The position numbers were made by a program, and so were the translations under genes. Under the pieces are notes generated by a model. The model was not told where the DNA came from. It did not search any database and was given only the letters and a program-made list of their open reading frames with translations. Positions 8,264-17,246 of a stretch of 64,000 nucleotides of DNA are shown here, piece after piece (positions within the stretch are counted from its first letter, which is position 1; the number at the start of each line of letters is the position of its first letter). Origin of the DNA: Psychrobacillus mangrovi (GTDB lineage: Bacteria > Bacillota > Bacilli > Bacillales_A > Planococcaceae); the NCBI RefSeq assembly GCF_037104765.1, contig NZ_JBAWSY010000003.1:62001-126000 (forward strand), in the 5' to 3' direction.

Positions 8264-9982
8264 ATGAAAATAGAAAGTTTACCAGTTGTAGAAGGGGACT
8301 ATCAATTAAAGGATTATGAACAAACTGTAAAGACTTTTCAATGGGAAGATGCAGAGAAAAACTTTTCATGGTACGAAACAGGTAAAGTTAATATGGCCTA
8401 TGAAGCGATCGATAGACATGCAGAATCGAATAATAAAGAAAAAATTGCACTTTATTATCAAGATGCTAATAGAAAAGAATCCTATACATTTCTTGAAATG
8501 AAAAATCAAAGTAACAAAGCTGCAAACGTTTACAAAAAATATTCTAATCTTCAAAAAGGGGATCGTCTTTTCATTTTTATGCCTAGATCACCCGAGTTAT
8601 ATTTTGCATTACTCGGTGGAATTAAAATGGGGGTCATTGTCGGACCGCTATTCGAAGCATTTATGGAGGGTGCAGTATACGACCGCTTGCTAGATAGTGA
8701 TGCAAAAGCTATTGTTACAACACCTGAACTGCTAGATAGAGTACCACTTGATAAATTACCTAACCTAGAAACAGTCTTTTTAGTTGGTGATGATGTAAAA
8801 GAAACGGAAAAACTTATTGACTTTAAGAAAGCATTAGAAGGAGCATCCGATTCTTTTGACATAGAGTGGGTTGATAAAGAAGATGGTCTAATTTTACATT
8901 ATACGTCTGGTTCTACTGGAAAGCCAAAAGGCATTTTACACGTGCATTATGCTATGGTGCAACAGTATCAATCAATGAAATGGGTAATGGACATTAGAGA
9001 GGATGACATTTATTGGTGTACTGCAGACCCAGGTTGGGTTACAGGTACATCCTATGGAATATTTGGACCTTGGTTAACGGGAACCACTTCATTAGTTCTT
9101 GGAGGTCGTTTTTCTCCTGAAGCTTGGTATAATGCGATAGATGAATATGGGATAACAGTTTGGTATAGTGCGCCAACGGCATTCCGTATGCTAATGGGGG
9201 CAGGGGATGCAATAGTAAAAGAACATGATTTAACCTCACTTCGTCATGTATTATCTGTTGGTGAACCATTGAATCCTGAAGTTATTAAATGGGGAATGCA
9301 AGTATTTAATAAAAGAATTCATGATACATGGTGGATGACCGAAACAGGAGCTCAAGTTATTTGTAACTTTGCTAGTTTACCGATTAAACCTGGTTCAATG
9401 GGAAAACCATTGCCTGGTTTAGAAGCTGCTATCATAGATAATCAAGGGAATGTTGTTCCTCCTTATACAATGGGGAATTTGGCGATTAAAAAAGGATGGC
9501 CATCGATGATGCGTCAAGTATGGAACAATAAAGAAAAATATGAGTCTTACTTTATAAATGACGAATGGTATTTTTCCGGAGATTCTGCCTATATGGATGA
9601 TGAAGGGTACTTCTGGTTCCAAGGAAGAGTGGACGATGTTATCATGACCTCTGGTGAACGGGTAGGTCCATTTGAAGTAGAAAGTAAATTAATTGAGCAT
9701 CCAGCTATTTTGGAGGCAGGCGTAATCGGTATACCAGATCCAGTACGCGGTGAAATTATTAAAGCTTTTATTGCACTAAATGAAGGGTATGAACCATCAG
9801 AAGAGCTCATTTCAGACATTCAGCAGTTTGTTAAAAAAGGACTTGCGGCTCATGCAGCACCTAGAGAAATTGAATTCAAAGACAAGTTACCTAAAACTCG
9901 TAGTGGTAAAATTATGCGTCGAGTATTAAAAGCTTGGGAACTAAAATTACCAACTGGTGATTTATCAACAATGGAAGATTAA
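8264..9982 (+). CDS. acsA: Acetyl-CoA synthetase
   Basis: A 572-residue AMP-forming synthetase, exactly the length of B. subtilis AcsA, making acetyl-CoA from acetate, ATP and CoA during acetate reuse. The adenylation motif HYTSGSTGKPKG is at about 210-221, WWMTETG lies in the core, and the C-terminal PKTRSGKIMRR carries Lys549, the residue that AcuA acetylates. The ATG at 8264 follows AGAGG and aligns with the family start; a GTG three codons earlier overlaps the ribosome site. It is divergent from acuA. Confidence 0.97.
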   Translation: MKIESLPVVEGDYQLKDYEQTVKTFQWEDAEKNFSWYETGKVNMAYEAIDRHAESNNKEKIALYYQDANRKESYTFLEMKNQSNKAANVYKKYSNLQKGDRLFIFMPRSPELYFALLGGIKMGVIVGPLFEAFMEGAVYDRLLDSDAKAIVTTPELLDRVPLDKLPNLETVFLVGDDVKETEKLIDFKKALEGASDSFDIEWVDKEDGLILHYTSGSTGKPKGILHVHYAMVQQYQSMKWVMDIREDDIYWCTADPGWVTGTSYGIFGPWLTGTTSLVLGGRFSPEAWYNAIDEYGITVWYSAPTAFRMLMGAGDAIVKEHDLTSLRHVLSVGEPLNPEVIKWGMQVFNKRIHDTWWMTETGAQVICNFASLPIKPGSMGKPLPGLEAAIIDNQGNVVPPYTMGNLAIKKGWPSMMRQVWNNKEKYESYFINDEWYFSGDSAYMDDEGYFWFQGRVDDVIMTSGERVGPFEVESKLIEHPAILEAGVIGIPDPVRGEIIKAFIALNEGYEPSEELISDIQQFVKKGLAAHAAPREIEFKDKLPKTRSGKIMRRVLKAWELKLPTGDLSTMED

Positions 9983-9985
9983 GAA

Positions 9986-10030
9986 AAGCCGCAGCAACCT
10001 GTAATATCAGGAAGCTGCGGCATTTTTTTA
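9986..10030 (+). terminator. Terminator after acsA
   Basis: GCCGCAGC (9988-9995) pairs with GCTGCGGC (10014-10021), followed by a run of T. Confidence 0.9.
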
Positions 10031-10060
10031 TAGAATGAATCGTCACGAGAGTAAACACAC

Positions 10061-10167
10061 GGATGTGCGCTTGCCACACGCCAAGCATGAGAGTCGTTCC
10101 TTAGTCACTCCCACATCCTTTACGGGGGCTCATTCTTCTCACTCTTGCGGCTTTTAAAACACACATC
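10061..10167 (+). repeat. Intergenic repeat family A, copy 3
   Basis: GGATGTGCGCTTGCCACACG through CACTCTTGCGG to ACACATC. It aligns over its full length with the copy at 772-893. The 611-bp gap 9983-10593 holds the acsA terminator, this copy, the copies at 10280 and 10443, AT-rich spacers and the terminator of the next leftward gene. I see no gene in it. Confidence 0.75.
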
Positions 10168-10279
10168 TCGGAAACATACGATGATAGAATACATTTCAAT
10201 AAAAAGAGTGATAGCAGAATCTATTTATATTCAAACATATAATAGAATCTACATTAATCAGTATTATGAGATTACACTA

Positions 10280-10378
10280 GCATTCGCGCCTTGCAAGCCG
10301 CATGGCGTGCCGTATGAGACAGCGAAATGCGCTAGCGCATACAGCGGCTCATGCGGACGTGCGGCCAGTGCGAAATGC
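10280..10378 (+). repeat. Intergenic repeat family B, copy 3 (long imperfect palindrome)
   Basis: It begins GCATTCGCGCC and ends GTGCGAAATGC. The interior is nearly identical to the copy at 610-707 and folds the same way (GCCGCATGGCG... with ...CTCATGCGGAC). Confidence 0.75.
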
Positions 10379-10442
10379 TTATAGTTGGTGATATAAATAT
10401 GTTCAAGTCTATGTATATAATTTGTACTTAGAGATCAGAAAC

Positions 10443-10482
10443 AAGGATGTACGCTTGCCGCACGCTACGCATGAGCTTCTGT
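10443..10482 (+). repeat. Intergenic repeat family A, copy 4 (right-truncated)
   Basis: AAGGATGTACGCTTGCCGCA then CGCTACGCATGAGC, matching the first 35 bases of the copy at 772, after which the match stops. The spacer before it (10385-10440) repeats the spacer at about 713-770. Confidence 0.7.
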
Positions 10483-10491
10483 ATTATTATC

Positions 10492-10538
10492 AAAAAAAGA
10501 GAGGAAGGGGGGGACTTCAGTCACTTCCTTCCTCTCTT
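10492..10538 (-). terminator. Terminator of the class A PBP gene
   Basis: On the minus strand, AAGAGAGGAAGG pairs with CCTTCCTCTCTT and is followed by seven T. It lies about 55 bp beyond the PBP stop codon. Confidence 0.85.
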
Positions 10539-10593
10539 GATACTTCCAGAGCAAAATAACGCTAAAGTACAGACAAGTATTATGGTGTTTGTC

Positions 10594-13503
10594 TTATGGT
10601 GTACCTGATCCTTCACCCTCTACTGGTGTAGTTGTCTCGCCAGTTTCAGGAGGGGTTGGTTCAATAATTACTTCTCCTGGCTCCTCTTCGGGAGTTGTAG
10701 GAGGAATAACTTGTTCTGGTGGTTCTGGAATCTTCTCTTCGATTGAAACTATATTTGAAGCACCCGATTGTAAGCCTGTAATGTCAACAGAAACAATGAT
10801 GTATTGACCACTACCATTAATAGTATAGCTCTTATTTTCTGCTTCGAGTTTAGTAGCAGCAAGTACTCTATTTCCATTTACAACTTGGTAAACTCTGTAT
10901 CCAACGACATCAGTGGAAGCGGAATCTGTCCAAGTAACCGTAGTTCCTGAAAGTGTTGCTGTTACAGGTGCTGGAGGACTTCCGTCAGCTTGAAATACTT
11001 CTTCAGAGACTACATTACCAGCAAAAGTAGATTTTTCAGGGAACAATTTACTTGCATTTCCTCCGAATTTACCTAGCATTCTTTTAATAAAATCTTCGTT
11101 TACTCCGTAACCACCCTGAACTACAAATTCACTAGGAGTAGAATCTAATGCACGATATTTATTTTCATTAATCACTACATAGGATGATGTAATAAGACTG
11201 TCATCTGGAGCAGTAGGTAACATTGCAGCCGCATTAAATAAATCAGATTTAACTAAGCCAGCTTTGCTACATCCATCGGATACTGCAAGACCAGAAATAC
11301 CACAGAAAGATTTAGTGACTACATCTTTTGGAACAGGGAAAGGATTTGGTGCATCTACTAATTCTGGATTTACGTCGAACATAGCATTCATCATATTTGA
11401 CCAAAGCATATTTATTCGAACACTAGGATGATTATAACGATTATTCATATAGAATAAGGTTTCATTGTAATCATAACCAAGCCAAACACCTAGCGAAACA
11501 TTAGGGTTATACCCAACTAGCCATGAGTCATTATGATCTTGAGTCGTTCCAGTTTTTGCAGCAAAATCTGATTGGAATTTTAATCTAGATTTTGCTAGTT
11601 TTGCAGTTCCATCCGAGAAAACATCACGAAGCATATCGGTAATAATATAGGAAGTAGCTGGGCTAAATACTTGCACAGGTTCAGTTTTATGTTGATAAAT
11701 GATATTCCCATCTACATCTTCAATTTTTTCAATCATATAGGCATCGATAAACTGCCCATTATTAGCAAAGGTACCGAAAGCATTCGTATTTTCTTCGACA
11801 GTTGCACCATTTGTCATACCGCCGATAGATAATGCATGATTCGCATATTCGTTTTCTTCAATATGCTCGAAGCCCATTTTGTATAAGAAATCAGTAGGCT
11901 TTCTGTCCATGATTAAATCATATAAACGAATAGTTGATAAGTTTTGTGAAGTTCTTAAAGCATCACGTGCAGAAATAATCCCTAATTCTTGTTCTTTCGT
12001 ATAGTTTTGAGGAGATTTAGTCCAAGTTGTACTTCCTAGATTCTCTAGTTTAACATCGACTACTGGACTTCCAGCACCAATTACTCCATATTCAATAGCA
12101 GGAGCATACACGAGTAATGGCTTCATTGTAGAACCTATTGGACGAACGGCTTGAGTTGCGTGATTCAATTGTTCTAAATTATAATCACGACCTCCAAGGA
12201 ACGATAAAATTCTACCAGTACCATTTTCAATTAGCATACTTCCTACTTGTACAGGATAATCTTGAACAATGGTTTCTCCTGTATTAGGATCTTTTACTTC
12301 TTTTGAGAATGTATGTCCATAAGAATCGAACTGATCTTTGACTTTAATCATTTGTTCATACATGTCTTTATTAATAGTAGTGTGAATTCTATAACCGCCA
12401 GTGCTAACTGCACGAGCTGCAATAATATCATATTTTTCATAGAGTTTTGATTCCAATTTTAATCTTTCAGGATCTATCCCATCTGCTGTAGCAAACTGTT
12501 CTCGGAGAATTTCTTTTACACGGTTTTCTATCTCAAAAGTTAGCCATGGGTATTTCTCTTCTGGTACAATTTCTGGTTGCCTAAAATCCTTTGTAATATT
12601 GTAATTAATGGCGGCATTATATTCTTCCTCTGATATATAACCAGTTTCTTTCATTCGAAATAATACCGTCTTCATACGTTCAATACCAGATTCTAAGGCT
12701 TCTCCTTCTTTTAATACACCACCTTTTCTAAATGGTGTATAAGCAAATGGTGCTTGGGGAATACCTGCAATATATGCGGCTTGAGGCAAATTTAAGTCTT
12801 TCGCTTTGACATTAAAAATACCTTGGGCAGCTGTTTCAATTCCTGCTATATTTCTTCCATTTGCATTTCTACCGTATGGAATAATGTTCAAATAAGCTTC
12901 TAAGATTTCTTCTTTTGTCATAAATTGTTCCAAACGCATTGCCAATAGAATTTCCTTCGCTTTTCGTTCATAGGAAACTTCATTAGTTAGTATTTGGTTT
13001 TTAACTAATTGTTGCGTTAAAGTAGATCCACCAGTTTGTGTATCAGAGTTTGTAACATCTTGTAGTAATCCTCGGAAAATTGCTTTTGGTACAATTCCAT
13101 TATGTACTTCAAAATATTCATCTTCCGTAGCTAAAACAGCATCTAAAACATATGGAGAAACCGATGATAATTTAGTCTCCGTACGTTCAAGATCGGTACG
13201 TAATTTACCTAGATAGACATCTCCGGCAAAATAGATTTCGGAAGTCTCTTCATAGTTAAATACTGCAGTTCTCATTTCTTCCTTTTCACGTAAAGGCTCC
13301 TCTTTAACTAGAGATGCAAAGTAACCCGCACCTACAGACGCCGCAAAAACACCTAAAGTGATGAAGACTATTAAAAAGATTAAGCATAAGTTCCAAATGA
13401 CACTAGAGGAAATTCGCAAGCCTTTTGCCCATTTAGTAGATTGCCATTCATCAAATTTATCTTTATAAAATTGGATTTTCTCTTTCCATTTCTCCATTAA
13501 CAT
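10594..13503 (-). CDS. Class A penicillin-binding protein (glycosyltransferase-transpeptidase) with FN3 domain
   Basis: A 969-residue bifunctional peptidoglycan synthase. A short cytoplasmic N-terminus and one membrane span (about 33-65) precede the GT51 domain, with EDEYFEVHNG (catalytic Glu127) and GGSTLTQQLVKN. The transpeptidase follows with SxxK (Ser458, Lys461), SQN (519-521) and KTG (650-652). A fibronectin-III-like module (about 840-930) and a Pro/Glu/Thr-rich tail end the protein outside the membrane. The ATG at 13503 is preferred because TGGGGGTTG lies just before it; an in-frame ATG 15 codons earlier has no ribosome site and overlaps a TATAAT. It is divergent from tyrS. Confidence 0.92.
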   Translation of the reverse strand: MLMEKWKEKIQFYKDKFDEWQSTKWAKGLRISSSVIWNLCLIFLIVFITLGVFAASVGAGYFASLVKEEPLREKEEMRTAVFNYEETSEIYFAGDVYLGKLRTDLERTETKLSSVSPYVLDAVLATEDEYFEVHNGIVPKAIFRGLLQDVTNSDTQTGGSTLTQQLVKNQILTNEVSYERKAKEILLAMRLEQFMTKEEILEAYLNIIPYGRNANGRNIAGIETAAQGIFNVKAKDLNLPQAAYIAGIPQAPFAYTPFRKGGVLKEGEALESGIERMKTVLFRMKETGYISEEEYNAAINYNITKDFRQPEIVPEEKYPWLTFEIENRVKEILREQFATADGIDPERLKLESKLYEKYDIIAARAVSTGGYRIHTTINKDMYEQMIKVKDQFDSYGHTFSKEVKDPNTGETIVQDYPVQVGSMLIENGTGRILSFLGGRDYNLEQLNHATQAVRPIGSTMKPLLVYAPAIEYGVIGAGSPVVDVKLENLGSTTWTKSPQNYTKEQELGIISARDALRTSQNLSTIRLYDLIMDRKPTDFLYKMGFEHIEENEYANHALSIGGMTNGATVEENTNAFGTFANNGQFIDAYMIEKIEDVDGNIIYQHKTEPVQVFSPATSYIITDMLRDVFSDGTAKLAKSRLKFQSDFAAKTGTTQDHNDSWLVGYNPNVSLGVWLGYDYNETLFYMNNRYNHPSVRINMLWSNMMNAMFDVNPELVDAPNPFPVPKDVVTKSFCGISGLAVSDGCSKAGLVKSDLFNAAAMLPTAPDDSLITSSYVVINENKYRALDSTPSEFVVQGGYGVNEDFIKRMLGKFGGNASKLFPEKSTFAGNVVSEEVFQADGSPPAPVTATLSGTTVTWTDSASTDVVGYRVYQVVNGNRVLAATKLEAENKSYTINGSGQYIIVSVDITGLQSGASNIVSIEEKIPEPPEQVIPPTTPEEEPGEVIIEPTPPETGETTTPVEGEGSGTP

Positions 13504-13561
13504 TTCAACCCCCAAATCAAGAATTATTATACCATAATCGATATTCATTAGACGATAGTTA

Positions 13562-13589
13562 TTGACAACCGTTTTAGTTTAGGTAAAAT
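13562..13589 (+). promoter_or_regulatory. Promoter of the tyrS T-box transcript
   Basis: Perfect TTGACA (13562-13567), 16-bp spacer, TAAAAT (13584-13589), immediately before the T-box leader. Confidence 0.75.
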
Positions 13590-13599
13590 AGGTATATAT

Positions 13600-13822
13600 T
13601 TTAACGATGAAAAGTCCGAAGTAGTTGTTGCACATACTGTATAGAGAGCTAGCGGTTGGTGAAAGCTAGTCAGTGTACATCGACGAATTACAGTCTTGGA
13701 GTTAGACGTTTTCACAACGATATCGTGATTGAGGCGGAAGGATTTTCCTTCAAGCTGGGTGGTACCGCGCTATATTAAATGAGCGTCCCTGCATGATTTA
13801 TTTCGTGCAGGGACTTTTTTAT
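13600..13822 (+). promoter_or_regulatory. T-box riboswitch controlling tyrS
   Basis: This leader contains the T-box core AAGCTGGGTGGTACCGCG (13752-13769), followed by the terminator hairpin GTCCCTGCA/TGCAGGGAC (13785-13814) and a T run. Stem I closes with TCCGAAG (13614-13620) against CTTGGA (13694-13699). Just inside that closing stem, GAATTACAG contains the codon TAC at 13689-13691, which fits a tyrosine specifier. The UGGU bulge pairs with an ACCA tRNA end. Uncharged tRNA-Tyr should favour read-through into tyrS. Confidence 0.92.
13785..13820 (+). terminator. Regulated terminator of the tyrS T-box
   Basis: A nine-base-pair stem (GTCCCTGCA with TGCAGGGAC) and six T; its 5' part competes with the T-box antiterminator. 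Confidence 0.9.
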
Positions 13823-13842
13823 TTTAAAAAGGAGGAATTATT

Positions 13843-15108
13843 ATGAAAAATACATTATTAGAGGATTTAACATGGAGAGGTCTTATTTATCAGCAGACAG
13901 ATGCAGAAGGCTTAGAAAGTTTATTGGAAAGTGAAAAAATTTCACTTTACTGTGGTGTCGATCCAACTGCAGATAGTATGCATATTGGGCATATTGTGCC
14001 CTTGTTGACTCTACGTCGTTTTCAAATGCATGGACATCGCCCAATCTTACTAGTAGGTGGAGCAACAGGAATGGTGGGAGATCCATCAGGACGTTCAGAA
14101 GAGCGTGTTTTGCAAACAACTGAACAAATTGATAATAATGTAAAAGGGATTAAAACCCAAATGGAGCGCATTTTTGATTTTAATACTGAGAATGGTGCTA
14201 AAATGGTTAACAATCATGATTGGATTGGACCGATGACAGTAATTGAATTTTTAAGAGACTTCGGAAAGCTTGTCAACATCAACTATATGTTAGCTAAGGA
14301 TTCTATTGCGTCTCGTTTAGATTCAGGGCTTTCGTTTACTGAATTTGCGTACACATTAATTCAAGGAATTGACTTCAATCATTTATTTAACACGTATAAC
14401 TGTAAAGTGCAGGTTGGTGGTTCTGACCAATGGGGTAATATTACAACTGGTCTTGAGGTGATTCGTAAAACGCATGAGGAAGAAACAAAAGCATTTGGAA
14501 TAACAATTCCATTAGTAACAAAGGCGGATGGAACGAAATTTGGAAAATCAGCTTCTGGTTCTGTTTGGTTAGACGCGAAAAAAACTTCTCCATATGAGTT
14601 TTACCAATTTTGGATTAATACCGCAGATGCTGATGTTATTAAATACATGAAAATTTTCACTTTCTTAGAACGCAATGATATTGAAGGATACGAAGAAACA
14701 GTCGAAAATGAGCCACATTTACGTAAAGGTCAAATGAGACTTGCTGAAGAGATGACTCGACTTATCCATGGTCAAGAAGCATTAGATCAAGCAATTCGTA
14801 TATCACAAGCTTTATTTAGTGGAAATTTAAAAGAGTTGACCGCTGGAGAAATGAAAGATGCATTTAAAGATGTACCTTCCGTAGAAATGTCAAAAGAAAC
14901 AAAGAACATTGTAGATTTCATAGTAGAAGCCACTGTTTCTCCTTCAAAAAGACAAGCAAGAGAAGATGTAACAAATGGGGCTATTTCAGTTAACGGAGAA
15001 AAAGTTACAGACGTAGCATATGAAGTCGGGGAAAAGGATCGTCTTGAAGATGAATTTATGATTATTCGCCGAGGAAAGAAAAATTATAAAATGATTAAGT
15101 TTATCTAA
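13843..15108 (+). CDS. tyrS: Tyrosyl-tRNA synthetase
   Basis: A 421-residue class I synthetase charging tRNA-Tyr. The HIGH motif is intact (HIGH, 47-50) and the second signature appears as KFGKS (232-236), typical of bacterial TyrRS. Other landmarks are YCGVDPTADS near the active site, QVGGSDQWGN (190-199), and a C-terminal S4 RNA-binding domain from about 352. AAAGGAGG lies seven bases before the ATG. The gene is monocistronic, under the Tyr T-box and ending in a strong hairpin. Confidence 0.98.
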   Translation: MKNTLLEDLTWRGLIYQQTDAEGLESLLESEKISLYCGVDPTADSMHIGHIVPLLTLRRFQMHGHRPILLVGGATGMVGDPSGRSEERVLQTTEQIDNNVKGIKTQMERIFDFNTENGAKMVNNHDWIGPMTVIEFLRDFGKLVNINYMLAKDSIASRLDSGLSFTEFAYTLIQGIDFNHLFNTYNCKVQVGGSDQWGNITTGLEVIRKTHEEETKAFGITIPLVTKADGTKFGKSASGSVWLDAKKTSPYEFYQFWINTADADVIKYMKIFTFLERNDIEGYEETVENEPHLRKGQMRLAEEMTRLIHGQEALDQAIRISQALFSGNLKELTAGEMKDAFKDVPSVEMSKETKNIVDFIVEATVSPSKRQAREDVTNGAISVNGEKVTDVAYEVGEKDRLEDEFMIIRRGKKNYKMIKFI

Positions 15109-15112
15109 AATG

Positions 15113-15152
15113 TAAAAAGCTACTTCTCCCTTTTAAGGGGGAAGTAGCTTTA
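15113..15152. terminator. Bidirectional terminator between tyrS and the small minus-strand gene
   Basis: AAAGCTACTTCTCCC pairs with GGGGGAAGTAGCTTT, with a T run on both strands, between converging genes. Confidence 0.85.
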
Positions 15153-15156
15153 ATCA

Positions 15157-15321
15157 TTAAAATCCACCGCGTTCATCAACATGATGATTATTTTGGCCAT
15201 CTTTTACTTGAAGTTTTTCCTTTTCCTCGTCACTTAACTTTTGTGGTTCTGTAAAATTTTCACTTATACTACTGTTTTCTTTAGAGTTGTTGTTGGAAGT
15301 ATTCGTTTCGTTATTCTTCAC
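15157..15321 (-). CDS. Small hydrophilic protein of unknown function
   Basis: A 54-residue protein rich in Asn, Ser, Glu and Lys, with no hydrophobic segment and an HHVDERGGF tail; it is probably disordered. The GTG at 15321 is chosen because AAAGGAGG sits seven bases upstream; the longer frame from 15384 runs through that ribosome site. I recognise no family. It could be a small spore or stress protein, but nothing visible proves it. A shared terminator follows the stop codon. Confidence 0.55.
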   Translation of the reverse strand: MKNNETNTSNNNSKENSSISENFTEPQKLSDEEKEKLQVKDGQNNHHVDERGGF

Positions 15322-15539
15322 TACATATCCTCCTTTTTTTCTAAATTCCTTTTTATTATTCCCCATTAATAGACAAATAGTCATGAAATTATTAAAAAAA
15401 TAAAAAAGTAAACAAAATTAGATGAAAAATTAGTAGTAAATAGTATAGAATGATAATATTGAACGAATTTCCTACTATTCATGAAAAATTATTTTATTAA
15501 ATTTATTTTTAATTTATCTTGGTCAAGGGGCTGTTTTGA

Positions 15540-15794
15540 GTGTGTGCGAATAAATATGTGGTCGATCGATTCGATGATTTTTTTGTAGTGCTTTTCGAAA
15601 AAGATAATAAAGCAAACAAACTTGTCATTTTAAAAGAAAAGTTTACGATTAATGCAAAAGCAGGAGACTTATTGGAAATACATATTAATAAAGATAAATC
15701 AGGCTATGATTTTAAAGCGTTAAAGGAAGAAACTGATGATGCAAAACAACGTTTGCTTGATTTAATCGAAGGAATGAAAATGCATAAAAATTAA
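15540..15794 (+). CDS. DUF3006-type small protein
   Basis: An 84-residue protein opening with YVVDRFDDFFVVLFE, close to the V-DRFE start typical of DUF3006. The middle is a short beta-rich part (LEIHINKDKSGYDF) and the end a charged helix. DUF3006 proteins have no established function. The start is GTG at 15540 with AAGGGG nine bases upstream. It stands alone, bounded downstream by a terminator. Confidence 0.7.
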   Translation: MCANKYVVDRFDDFFVVLFEKDNKANKLVILKEKFTINAKAGDLLEIHINKDKSGYDFKALKEETDDAKQRLLDLIEGMKMHKN

Positions 15795-15809
15795 TATTTT
15801 TTAAAATTG

Positions 15810-15843
15810 GTGATTTGCTCTATATAGGGTAGATCGCTTTTTT
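15810..15843 (+). terminator. Terminator after the DUF3006 gene
   Basis: GTGATTTGCTCTA pairs with TAGGGTAGATCGC, using several G-U pairs, and is followed by six T. Confidence 0.6.
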
Positions 15844-15858
15844 ACATCTCTTCCAAAT

Positions 15859-15907
15859 CAATTTAATGGAGAGGTGTTTTTTTATGAGGAAACACCTCTC
15901 CAATTGA
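15859..15907. repeat. Long perfect-stem inverted repeat upstream of the sugar operon
   Basis: AATGGAGAGGTGTTT pairs with AAACACCTCTCCAATT around a loop of about ten bases, but no T run follows. It may be a processing or attenuation hairpin, or an unusual terminator. Confidence 0.55.
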
Positions 15908-15972
15908 AATAAAATAAACGCTTCTTTTCACAAAAGGTTAAAAAAGTATAGGAAAAGATAAAAGAATGCTAA

Positions 15973-15986
15973 TGATAGCGCTTTCA
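15973..15986. promoter_or_regulatory. cre box (CcpA operator) of the sugar-uptake operon
   Basis: TGATAGCGCTTTCA; read on the minus strand, TGAAAGCGCTATCA fits TGWAANCGNTNWCA at every position. It overlaps the candidate -35 TTTCAT (15982-15987), which is followed after 16 bp by TATAAT (16004-16009). Confidence 0.8.
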
Positions 15987-16051
15987 TATTAAAATACAGA
16001 ATTTATAATTAAATTGTAATCATTTTTTATTCAAAGGGAGAGGGTAAGAAA

Positions 16052-17158
16052 ATGTTCAAGAAATTCAAAGGAATAACATTTTTAGTGATCTTAATGGCGT
16101 TTGTACTATTTGTTGCAGGATGCAATAACAGTGGAGGAGGTTCTGTAGACGTTGGAATCGTTCTTCCAACAAAGGACGAACCACGCTGGGTACAAGATGA
16201 GCAACGTTTTAAGGATGCATTAGCAGATTCGGATTATTCAACAGAAATTCTATTTAGCCAAGGGTCTTCAGCAAAAGAAAAAGAAAATGTAGAAGCTTTA
16301 CTAAATAAAGGAATAAAAGTATTAATAATCACTCCTCATGACGGCGCAGCTGCAGCATCAGCAGTAGAAGCTGCAAAAAAAGAGGGCGTTACAGTTATTG
16401 CTTATGACCGCTTAATTACTGACACAGATGCAGTAGATTACTATGTAACATTTGATAGTTTAGCAGTAGGTGCTGCACAAGCACAGTACTTGGTAGACAA
16501 TGCTGAAGGCACAGATGTACCGCTTTACTTATATGCAGGAGCAGCTTCTGATAATAACGCATTTTTATTCTTCGAAGGGGCATGGAAAGTACTTCAACCG
16601 AAAATAGCTGATGGTACTTTTAAAATTGCCAACTCAAGTGAAGCAGAAGCATTAAAAGATTCAGCAGACCTTTCACGCGATCAACTTGGGAAAATTATTG
16701 GGCAAATTACAACAAATTGGGATGCCAACGAGGCAAAAAATAAAGCACAAACTCACTTAACTGCAGCTAGCGATGATTTAAAAGGGGATGTCGTAATTCT
16801 AGCTCCGAATGATGGAACAGCTCGCTCAATAGCAGACGTTTTTGCTTCTGATGGTGCAATTACTAGCTACTTTGTAACTGGGCAAGATGCTGAGAAGGCA
16901 TCTATTCAATACATTATTGATGAAAAACAATCGATGACGGTTTTTAAAGATGTTCGTACATTAGTAAAAGATGCAATGGGCATGGCGGTAGAAATCTTGG
17001 ACGGTAAAACACCAGAGACAACAGGTTCATATAATAATGGTGAAGTAGATGTTAAAGCAAAACAAACGGACGTTATCGTAGTAGATAAAGATAATGTAAA
17101 ATCAGAACTTATCGATTCTGAATACTATGAAGCAAGTGAATTCACAGGCTTAGAATAA
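16052..17158 (+). CDS. ABC transporter sugar-binding lipoprotein (ChvE/XylF-like)
   Basis: A 368-residue exported solute receptor. A lysine-rich N-terminus and hydrophobic stretch end at the lipobox VAGC (Cys24), so the protein is lipid-anchored. The mature part is a periplasmic-binding-protein fold with VDVGIVLPTKDEPRW, VIAYDRL, YVTFDS and VTGQDAE, as in ChvE/XylF monosaccharide receptors. AAAGGGAGAGGG lies before the ATG. It heads the operon with the ATPase and permease genes and has a cre box upstream. The exact sugar is uncertain; aldopentoses or related monosaccharides are likely. Confidence 0.88.
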   Translation: MFKKFKGITFLVILMAFVLFVAGCNNSGGGSVDVGIVLPTKDEPRWVQDEQRFKDALADSDYSTEILFSQGSSAKEKENVEALLNKGIKVLIITPHDGAAAASAVEAAKKEGVTVIAYDRLITDTDAVDYYVTFDSLAVGAAQAQYLVDNAEGTDVPLYLYAGAASDNNAFLFFEGAWKVLQPKIADGTFKIANSSEAEALKDSADLSRDQLGKIIGQITTNWDANEAKNKAQTHLTAASDDLKGDVVILAPNDGTARSIADVFASDGAITSYFVTGQDAEKASIQYIIDEKQSMTVFKDVRTLVKDAMGMAVEILDGKTPETTGSYNNGEVDVKAKQTDVIVVDKDNVKSELIDSEYYEASEFTGLE

Positions 17159-17177
17159 AGATATCAAATAGAAATGG

Positions 17178-17207
17178 AAATAGTGATAGTACAATCTATC
17201 ACTATTT
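17178..17207 (+). other. Intercistronic hairpin between binding-protein and ATPase genes
   Basis: A perfect 12-bp stem (AAATAGTGATAG with CTATCACTATTT, 6-base loop) with no strong T run directly after it. Such hairpins between a binding-protein gene and transporter genes commonly stabilise or partly terminate the message, giving more binding protein than channel. Confidence 0.65.
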
Positions 17208-17246
17208 CTCGTATTCTATTTTTGATTGGGTTAGGGAGGCGATAGA

